DNA from: Dunaliella salina
Lineage: Eukaryota; Chlorophyta; Chlorophyceae; Chlamydomonadales; Dunaliellaceae
Direction: 5' to 3'
Length of the DNA stretch: 12,107 nucleotides
Assembly: GCA_002284615.2 (NCBI GenBank)
Contig: MU070452.1
Location: 1 to 12,107, forward strand
In this document: positions 6,856 to 12,107 of the stretch, piece by piece
Position numbering within the stretch: the stretch's first letter is position 1
How the letters are laid out: every line of letters starts with the position of its first letter
Translations under genes and position numbers: made by a program
Notes under the pieces: generated by a model
What the model saw: only the letters and a program-made list of their open reading frames with translations
What the model was told of the DNA's origin: nothing
Databases searched by the model: none

Positions 6856-7115
6856 TTTTTTTTTCCCCGCAGTACTGAGCAGCCAAACCTTGTGGCTGAG
6901 GGTCGAGCTCCCAAATGTAATGTGCAGAGGTATAATTGGGAAAATTGATAAGGGAAAAGCTACGCTATGAGACACTGTCCGATAGCATTGATTGAGGGAA
7001 GGACCCACTTGCAAGGCAAATCCTAACCGGTACCCGGGATCGAACCCCGGACCTCCCGCGTTCACTAGGGCCGCGTTTCACCCGTTAGGCTACAATCGAA
7101 AATCCGAAGAAATCC
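6856..7115 (-). mobile_element. tRNA-derived SINE
   Basis: On the minus strand an A-box-like TAGCCTAACGGGT (7080-7092) and a perfect B-box GGTTCGATCCC (7036-7046) mark a tRNA-like head. The 3' half (ACGCGGGAGGTCC plus T-arm CCGGG-GTTCGAT-CCCGG) resembles tRNA-Asp. The acceptor arm does not pair with the 5' side and the anticodon arm has an oversized loop, so this is not a working tRNA gene. A body of about 170 bp follows, ending in A9 at 6856-6864. An imperfect duplication may flank it: TTCCAGGAGCCG against TTCCGGGACCG, at 6840-6851 and about 7116-7126 on the plus strand. Transcription by RNA polymerase III from the internal boxes would be expected for an active copy. Confidence 0.7.
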
Positions 7116-7116
7116 G

Positions 7117-7151
7117 GTCCCGGAAGTTTCCGGGGTAGCCCCTTAAGGGAC
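7117..7151. repeat. Compound palindrome, three-stem fold
   Basis: Outer arms GTCCC and GGGAC enclose the hairpin GGAA-GT-TTCC, extended by flanking G/C to CCCGGAA and TTCCGGG, and the palindrome CCCTTAAGGG. The arms compete for bases, so two alternative folds exist. It lies just beyond the 5' end of the SINE. Confidence 0.5.
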
Positions 7152-7223
7152 AAATGATGGAAAGGAGTTCCACAGTTGAGCACGAATCAGCCTCACATGA
7201 GCAGGACTGTGCACGAGACAGGT

Positions 7224-7448
7224 TCAATCGCTGTATGGACTCTCATTGCCATCTAGCAGACCGTTCCCTGTACTTTGTATTGCCCCTTCGGCCCATGGAC
7301 CCGGAGACCCTGAGTGGTCTGGCCGGTAAGGATATTGGTCAAAGCTAGCTTTGCGAGACCTCCTCCTACCCCCTGGTGATCGGGACCGTGCTCGTCGTGA
7401 GCTGGCTTTACTCTGCTGCATGGCCACAAACGAGGGTCTCGACCGCTC
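7224..7448 (-). CDS. Candidate terminal exon, RS-rich C-terminus of an unidentified host protein
   Basis: The 225-bp open frame gives 74 codons plus TGA, directly after a good acceptor (TTGCTGCGCGCAG at 7449 onward). The peptide begins ERSRPSFVAMQQSKASS, has an Arg/Ser tract (RRARSRSPGGRRRSRKAS), and ends with an acidic tail NGLLDGNESPYSD. RS tracts are common in splicing and other RNA-associated nuclear proteins, but that is only a compositional hint. It can be joined in phase 0 to the exon ending at 7912 by a 463-bp GT-AG intron. An alternative reading of the same bases (frame 7253-7603) is also open, so the frame is not certain. The gene's name is not recognised. Confidence 0.42.
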   Translation of the reverse strand, partial: ERSRPSFVAMQQSKASSRRARSRSPGGRRRSRKASFDQYPYRPDHSGSPGPWAEGAIQSTGNGLLDGNESPYSD

Positions 7449-7911
7449 CTGCGCGCAGCAATCAAGGGCAGCATAGTGAGAATTGAGAAAGCAGAGCGGC
7501 ATCTAACAGATGTTTGCATTACAGCTGCATTGCCAACTGCTTGCTTGTGAAGGCATGACAACACAGGGCCGTGGCAGCATAGTTTGTATCGACTTTGATG
7601 CAAAACACGTTGTCAAGGTCACATTGTGGTCGACCGAGAATTCGACGGTAAGCAAAATCTGACTGGAGGGCGCCTTCCTTCCCCAAGTCCCATGCAACAC
7701 CACTCAAGTAAGACCATCAAATGCACAGATGCATGCCACTTGCAGGATTGCCACCCAAGGTAAGCATTCATGTCTGCGCAGCAGCAATGCCCATTACGTT
7801 GCAGACCCAGGCACACATAACCCCCACTTGACAAAATCGCCCGAGGGGAGCACCACTTTCAGGCCCACATGACTCCAACGTGACAAGAATCTGACTTGCG
7901 CAGCAACTCAC
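7449..7911 (-). other. Candidate intron (GTGAGT...GCGCAG)
   Basis: The donor is TTG|GTGAGT at 7911 and the acceptor GCGCGCAG at 7449. Both match the consensus of green-algal introns, and the flanking exons are both in phase 0. Several short open frames lie inside (for example 7519-7707 and 7619-7834). One of them could be a retained or alternative exon, but none joins in phase with a convincing acceptor. Confidence 0.4.
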
Positions 7912-8127
7912 CAAGCCCGGGGGCAGACCCTGTGCTTGCGCAACCTCATCAAGAGCGGGGCCATCCAGGCCACTAATGTACATCCCAATATTGGGGTTGA
8001 TGCGCGGGGGACGACCGGGTTCGTGGTCAAAGTCAGACACGGATGCATGGCCGCGCACAGTGCCACAGGTGTATTGCCGCTGAACGTCACGGATCTGGTT
8101 ACACAGGGTGTCATAGGAGGGGGCAGC
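7912..8127 (-). CDS. Candidate internal exon of an unidentified host protein (72 codons)
   Basis: Between an acceptor (AATGCGACGCAG at 8128 onward) and a consensus donor (GTGAGT ending at 7911) lies a 216-bp frame, phase 0 at both ends. It begins AAPSYDTLCNQIRDVQRQ, continues with TVRGHASVSDFDHEPGRPP and INPNIGMYISGLDGPALDE, and ends VAQAQGLPPGL. The composition is protein-like with no low complexity, in contrast to the other five frames. No family is recognised. If the acceptor is not used, the frame extends upstream through LICDHCTPYNATQ to a stop near 8205. The acceptor-side part of this exon is the unit of the tandem array upstream. Confidence 0.5.
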
Positions 8128-8720
8128 CTGCGTCGCATTGTATGGGGTGCAGTGATCACAGATGAGTTCCAGGATTCCGTGTCTGCCAGTCGTCGCGGAT
8201 CAGGTTACACAGGGTGTCATAGGAGGGGGCAGCCTGTGTTGCATTGCATGAGTGCAGTGATCACAGATGAGTTCCAGGATTCCGTGTCTGCCAGTCGTCG
8301 CGGATCTGGTTACACAGGGTGTCATAGGAGGGGGCAGCCTGTGTTGCATTGCATGAGTGCAGTGATCACAGATGAGTTCCAGGATTCCGTGTCTGCTATG
8401 TTGAAGATAGCTGACATTTGTTAATACTGGCAGTGTGCAGCGTTGGTTGACAGTCAGTTGGTTACCTATCTTTGCTGAGTATTCCGTGCGTATCTTTGCT
8501 CTCTCTCAATGTAATACCAGTAAACCCCAACATGCTAGTCGTCACGGATCAGGTTACACAGGGTGTCATAAGAGGGGGCAGCCTGTGTTGCATTGCATGA
8601 GTGCAGTGATCACAAGCGAGTCTCAAAATATCTTTTGATGCTGAATGTCATGGATCTGGCCGCAGAGGGTGTCATTGGATGGAGCAGCCTGCACAGCATT
8701 GCATATGGTGCTGCACGCAA
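8087..8720. repeat. Tandem array of a 105/106-bp unit carrying an exon's 3' splice site
   Basis: Five units are aligned by the junction GCAG|GCTGCCCCC (minus strand) at 8127, 8233, 8338, 8582 and 8688, giving spacings of 106, 105, 244 and 106. Units 2 and 3 are nearly identical over their full length. Unit 5 is the most diverged but, like unit 1, keeps coding sequence beyond the repeat core (CATGACATTCAGCATCAA against CGTGACGTTCAGCGGCAA). A 139-bp insertion separates units 3 and 4. Because 105 bp is 35 codons, the array also leaves long open frames on the plus strand, which I do not take as coding. Confidence 0.85.
8397..8535. other. 139-bp interruption of the tandem array
   Basis: The insertion breaks unit 3 after GTCTGC and resumes with TAGTCGTC of unit 4. 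Its ends are loosely inverted (CTATGTTG against CAACATGCTAG), and TACTGG inside the left end faces CCAGTA inside the right end. A 10-bp direct repeat TATCTTTGCT occurs twice inside (near 8467 and 8492). It may be a very short foldback insertion or a residue of older intron sequence. Confidence 0.45.
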
Positions 8721-8949
8721 AGGTCAGTCCAAGAAGCAAAGACAGAACTCAGGGCGCCCCTAAACAGTGTTCCCTACCTAAGTCTTCACAAAGAGAGGAA
8801 AACAAGCTTTGGGGCCCTTAGTTACACATCCGTGGAATCACGCTCGCATCTGTGGACTCCCGCACCGTGCGCACATTTCAATTCAAGCCTTTGTCAACCC
8901 ACAAGACGTCAGAAATGCAGTGCAACTAGGGTCGGCATCGGCCTCTTTT

Positions 8950-9177
8950 TATGCACACATACATATGCATACATACATACATACATACATACACACATAC
9001 ATACATACATACGTATACATACGTACATATACATACATATGTATACATACATACGCATACGTACATACATATGTATACATACATACATACATACATACAT
9101 ACATACATACATACATACATACATACATACGTATATACATACATACATACATACATACATGCATGCATGCATACACA
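8950..9177. repeat. (ACAT)n microsatellite, about 228 bp
   Basis: This is an imperfect ACAT/ATAC tract with interruptions (ACAC, GTAT, GTAC) and a terminal ATGC run at about 9158-9172. The long Tyr/Thr/His-Ile and Met-Tyr-Val-Cys open frames that it creates on both strands are artefacts of the repeat. Confidence 0.95.
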
Positions 9178-9210
9178 TATGCTTAGATAAATTTATAGAC
9201 ATTATATGTA

Positions 9211-9538
9211 AATCAAAAATGGAATTGTTGCCTGGTTGGGAAAGTGCGCAAGGTGGATTTCTTCAATTGGAGCGCTACAGCGACCCCTCTCACACCTGCT
9301 CTCCGAGCAATTGCGATTGCAGATCCGCGGCTTCCTTTCCCCTGGGCTCTAGTCTAGAGTGACGCGCACAAGCTTGCACTGATGCGGTCAACGCACCCCA
9401 GCACCCATCCAATGACCCCATGCTTAGCCAGTCCTCGCTGGCACATTGAGCTGCGGTGAAGAGGGTCGCTGCAGCGCTCCAATTGAAGGGATCCACCTCG
9501 CGCACTTTCCCAATCAAGCAACCATTCCGTTTTCGATT
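9211..9538. mobile_element. Foldback/MITE-like element with ~77-bp inverted arms
   Basis: The left arm 9211-9287 and the right arm 9461-9538 are reverse complements with scattered mismatches. Shared blocks include GGGAAAGTGCGC, AGGTGGAT, CTTCAATTGGAGCGCT and CAGCGACCC. The 173-bp centre is unrelated on its two sides and contains no coding evidence. A terminal duplication is not clear: the left edge is in AT-rich sequence and the right edge near GAAATCGAAAA. It could be a non-autonomous DNA transposon or two head-to-head copies of one repeat. Confidence 0.65.
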
Positions 9539-9596
9539 TCCATGATCGAAAATCAAAAATCAAAAACCTTTGCTCACTTTCTGACCCTAAAAAGGA

Positions 9597-9717
9597 TATT
9601 GTATATTACTTCCCCCACATATTATTCATATATTATATTATATGTATATAATATATCATAGATATATTATATTTTATATATATTATATATATTTATATTT
9701 GAATATACATATATGCA
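9597..9717. repeat. AT-rich low-complexity tract
   Basis: Nearly pure A/T, with TATATTAT and TATATATT blocks and no open frame. It separates the two inverted-repeat elements. Confidence 0.8.
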
Positions 9718-10194
9718 TACCGTACTACTTTCATATCATCCTGCAAAAATAATGTTTTGGTGGGGTGCGGGATGACTGCAGGACGACTTGAAAATAATTA
9801 TTTTAGGGGCTGCAGAATTGTTGCAGAGTTACGAAAATAATTATTTCAACATAATTTAGTAATGAGCAAGGGTGGCCCTTCAAGGCTGTGGAGGGGCTCA
9901 TCAACTGGCCTGCAGCTTCTTCAAGCCCTCCCCATAACTGAGGCACAGTAGAAAGGAAGCAGGAAGCAGGGGAGGACGAAGTTCCTGGAAAGAGCTTGCT
10001 CAGCAGCGTGCAATGGCAGGTTCCTCCAGGCATGCAGGTAATATCAGTGAAGTAAATGTGCAAGAGGGGGGTCCTGCCCCTGCGGGAATGTGCGGGATTA
10101 CCAATAATTACAGAAGAGGGTGCGGGATTGGAGCGGGATTGTGAAAATAAGTATTCTTTTCTGGGGTGTGGGATGATCACCTGGTAGTACGGTA
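9718..10194. mobile_element. 477-bp element with TACCGTACTAC terminal inverted repeats
   Basis: TACCGTACTAC at 9718-9728 faces its exact reverse complement at 10184-10194, and after a short mismatch block ATCATCC also matches further in. TA at each outer edge could be a duplicated target or part of the repeat. Inside are several copies of GTGCGGGAT or GCGGGAT (9766, 10090, 10120 and 10132 regions) and three AAAATAA-TATT blocks, the kind of subterminal motif array seen in non-autonomous DNA transposons. The minus-strand open frame over this region continues into the TG tract and is not convincing as a gene. Confidence 0.55.
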
Positions 10195-10232
10195 TGTATG
10201 TATGTGTGTGTGTGTGTGTGTGCGCACGTGTG

Positions 10233-10317
<85 letters not shown>
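10195..10317. repeat. (TG)n microsatellite, about 123 bp
   Basis: An initial TATG run is followed by TG repeats, interrupted by CGCACG and one CG, then an uninterrupted stretch of about 75 bp. It begins exactly at the outer edge of the preceding inverted-repeat element. Cys-Val and Thr-His open frames over it are repeat artefacts. Confidence 0.95.
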
Positions 10318-10320
<3 letters not shown>

Positions 10321-10645
10321 GGCAGTTGTATGGAATTTCTGGCACCAAATACACAGGCACGGGTATTGGTGTACGGAACTGCCAACCCTAAATGCAACGC
10401 AGCTTTGAGCTTGAGGGCAGCGAGGTCTTGTGTGCATGGCAACTTGCACTAAGCATGTGTGTGACAGTTCGCAGTCTGCGTGTTCAGTATTTTGCAGGAG
10501 CGTTGGGCCTCACTGCTGGTGGCACAAGAATTCTTGAACACGACACCACAGATTGAGGTCTGTTAGCCAGTCAAGAAGGAAAACGCTACGTGTCTCGCCA
10601 ACGGGCGAAAGTATTATACTGATGAAAGAAATAAGCCCTATAGGT
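10318..10645. other. Unique sequence, nothing recognised
   Basis: Short open frames occur on both strands but without splice context or motifs. No repeat structure was noticed. Confidence 0.4.
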
Positions 10646-10661
10646 AACCCAATGTCCGACC

Positions 10662-11335
10662 AGAGGGTCCCAACTCCTGTGTGCATCTTTGAATTGCTAT
10701 AACTCTTTGCCTGACGCTAGTTCCAGAATGAAAAATAATGCATTCGAAAGCTTGTGCTTTAGAATTAGCACTAATTCTTACTCTGGAACTAGCGTCTGGG
10801 GCTGATTTAGGCTTGGTCAAAGTTTGGCTGGAAATTCAAGAAAGCCTCAAAATTTCGACCCCAAATTTCGAGAATTTCATTTTTATAATTTTATTTTTAT
10901 TCTTTGTTGACTTCTGTTTGAGCTGTCCGGAAAAAGTGCCTGAGAAGTGCTCCTTGAGTGAAAACAGGGGGGAAGGCTTGTGGGCCCACTTAACCTCTCA
11001 GACGTTCTTGCCCACACTGACCCAGCCAGGCCACCAATTGACCCCACTTCTTTTACAAGGTGTCTGCTATATCACTGCTACATGCCTGAGGGTACATTTG
11101 AGAAAATGGGGTGATGTGGAAAATTCTCATTTTTCACCACATTGCCCCTTTTTCCCCTTTTGCGGCACCCTAGCTCACACACAGGGCCGATTTCTCCACA
11201 ACTTTTTTTTGCTGGGTTGTGTCTTTATATCCATAGAACATAGCAGTATGGAAAATTTTGGGGAAGACAAGGCCAAGGAGCCTCAGAAAACTTTCCTGTG
11301 AAAAAAGCCCAAAAAAGGCCGAGTTAGGACCCTCT
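10662..11335. repeat. Segment bounded by 15-bp imperfect inverted repeats
   Basis: AGAGGGTCCCAACTC (10662-10676) faces GAGTTAGGACCCTCT (11321-11335), with 14 of 15 positions complementary. ATGTCCGAC lies next to both ends in direct orientation (10652-10660 and 11336-11344), like a flanking duplication. The interior includes an open plus-strand frame (10738-11301) with a hydrophobic Phe/Ile/Leu run encoded by a T-rich stretch; I do not consider it a supported gene. The interior otherwise looks like ageing repeat DNA. Confidence 0.4.
10713..10796. repeat. Perfect 15-bp inverted repeat (hairpin)
   Basis: GACGCTAGTTCCAGA (10713-10727) is the exact reverse complement of TCTGGAACTAGCGTC (10782-10796). 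The 54-bp loop itself contains a second hairpin, AGAATTA-GCAC-TAATTCT. Fifteen perfect base pairs at this spacing are unlikely by chance in a window of this size. Confidence 0.75.
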
Positions 11336-11353
11336 ATGTCCGACCCAAGAGGT

Positions 11354-11693
11354 TTAAACCCAGACCTCAGGCGCTGTTTGGGCCTCGAATCACCCTATTC
11401 GGCCTCAACTCCTAGAAATTTCCCGGGGCAGTGCGAACCTGATCAGCCACTAGGTAGCATGTCGTACGCATGGGAAAAGCACAAGGGAAGCGTGTGCTCC
11501 CCGGCCCAATGCCCAGGAAATAGTGTGTTGAGAGCATTCAAGCCCCTTCACACGCGCCCCCATGACTGGCGCCAAAGCTAGAGGGCCGCAATGGAAAGCT
11601 GCAAGGCAGATGGACCTGGTACATGCTTCACGCTTCAGCTACACCAGGTGTAATTGGGTGCACCTACACAACTCAGCTGCAACATGCTCGCAC
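11354..11693. other. Sequence downstream of the 118-codon exon, probably intronic
   Basis: On the minus strand this follows the donor CAG|GTGCGAGC at 11693. A possible acceptor CTGCCTTGCAG ends near 11608, and in phase 0 it would give six codons and a TAG stop. It is therefore either intron or a very short last exon. No other coding signal is seen. Confidence 0.35.
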
Positions 11694-12046
11694 CTGTGGG
11701 CTAGGGTGTGGACGGCTGTGCACCAGCCAGTGCGCAGTGGGGGGTGGAGGCGGGGGCGCTTTGGCAGCTCCTGCTTGCTTGCTACTAATATACATGCGCG
11801 CCAGCTTTGGAAGGATTGGCACAGGCACCACTGCAGTGGCTCGCAATGTAGATGGGTCTGGAGGGGCACTCCCCTCCAGAACCTGTTTTTGCTGCAGCTC
11901 TTTTCTTTGCTGCTGCAGTAACAGCTGCTGCTGCTGCTGCTGCTCTTGGGCCTGCCTCTCGGCCTCCAGCTGCTCTTGACGGGCCCTAGCCAAGATGGTC
12001 TCCATGTCGGGCTCATCGATAGGGGGGCCTGGGAAGGAGTCAGGCT

Positions 12047-12047
<1 letters not shown>
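11694..12047 (-). CDS. Candidate exon, Gln-rich coiled coil plus proline-rich segment (118 codons)
   Basis: The 354-bp frame lies between an acceptor (ACACACACAG, edge at 12047) and a consensus donor CAG|GTGCGA (11693), phase 0 at both ends. Residues 1-14 (EPDSFPGPPIDEPD) are acidic and proline-rich. Residues about 15-53 form a charged, Gln-rich heptad-like helix (ILARARQEQLEAERQAQ, then a run of Q and LLLQQQRKELQQKQ), a likely coiled coil. Residues about 54-90 read PSTLRATAVVPVPILPKLARMYIS, then a six-Pro run. The poly-Gln part is encoded by a CAG repeat. No family is recognised. It may belong to the same minus-strand gene as 7912-8127 and 7224-7448. If the donor is not used, the frame ends at a stop at 11673. 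Confidence 0.5.

Positions 12048-12049
<2 letters not shown>

Positions 12050-12107
<58 letters not shown>
12050..12107. repeat. (TG)n microsatellite, running off the window
   Basis: At least 58 bp of pure TG repeat continue past the window edge. On the minus strand this is (CA)n ending in CAG, which forms the 3' splice site of the adjoining exon. Confidence 0.95.

Noticed and set aside
7028..7100. Functional tRNA gene
   Set aside because: The acceptor arm does not pair and the anticodon loop is the wrong size. A body and an A-tail follow, so a SINE head explains it better.
7519..7834. Additional exon inside the 7449-7911 intron (two open frames there look protein-like)
   Set aside because: Neither frame can be joined in phase to the 7912-8127 exon with a good acceptor; the phase-compatible one stops after a Cys-rich, low-quality peptide.
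7936..8424. Plus-strand open frame with two near-perfect 35-residue repeats, looking like a repeat protein
   Set aside because: The frame is open only because the 105-bp tandem unit is a multiple of three. The minus strand of the same region gives a more protein-like exon with proper splice borders.
8679..9362. Plus-strand 227-codon open frame
   Set aside because: Most of it is a Tyr-Ile-His-Thr run translated from the ACAT microsatellite, and the rest lies in the foldback arm. There is no sign of coding selection.
9803..10452. Thr-His and Cys-Val open frames on both strands
   Set aside because: They are translations of the TG microsatellite joined to transposon-like sequence.
10738..11301. 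Plus-strand 187-codon frame with a hydrophobic segment, possible membrane protein
   Set aside because: The hydrophobic run comes from a T-rich stretch and the frame starts inside a perfect hairpin. There is no support from motifs or splice sites.

Overview
This is eukaryotic nuclear DNA: no bacterial operon structure, many simple-sequence repeats, several decayed mobile elements, GT-AG spliced exons and one ambiguous base (N at 2778), so probably a draft assembly. The best guess is a chlorophyte green alga of the Chlamydomonas/Haematococcus group. The reasons are a retroelement protein of RNase H, zinc knuckle and PD-(D/E)XK-like domains that I recall as common in green-algal genomes, GTGAGT and GTGCGA splice donors, and a SINE with a tRNA-Asp-like head. 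The species is inference and cannot be settled from the sequence.

Left half (1-6802), mostly retroelement debris on the minus strand. A 10-bp-unit array folding on itself (351-487) and a minisatellite (528-622) are followed by three related fragments. Element A is the oldest (608-1863 plus 3599-4045). It carries a complete set of RNase H catalytic residues and, upstream, a CHPPYDD motif in a methyltransferase-like context. Element B (1864-3598) appears inserted inside A, with a CCCAAAA duplication at both edges. It encodes the end of RNase H, a CX2CX7HX4C zinc knuckle and a PD-(D/E)XK-like C-terminus ending NPPDPH, then a CTTTT-rich 3' tail. Element C (4904-6791) is a second 5'-truncated copy of the same family, flanked by a perfect 11-bp duplication. 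All three are broken by frameshifts. No reverse transcriptase core (YADD-type) is visible.

Middle (6803-8720): a tRNA-derived SINE on the minus strand (6856-7115), then what looks like the 3' end of a host gene on the minus strand. This is a 74-codon RS-rich terminal exon (7224-7448), a 463-bp intron and a 72-codon exon (7912-8127). The acceptor end of that exon is repeated five times in a 105/106-bp array (about 8087-8720), so candidate 3' splice sites are lined up one behind another.

Right half (8721-12107): an ACAT microsatellite, a foldback element with 77-bp arms, an AT-rich stretch, a 477-bp element with terminal inverted repeats, a long TG tract, an inverted-repeat-bounded segment, and a further minus-strand exon (11694-12047) encoding a Gln-rich coiled coil and a proline run. 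That exon's acceptor directly abuts a (CA)n tract. The three exons share phase 0, so they could belong to one gene whose roughly 3.5-kb intron has filled with repeats. This is a hypothesis. No host protein was identified by name.
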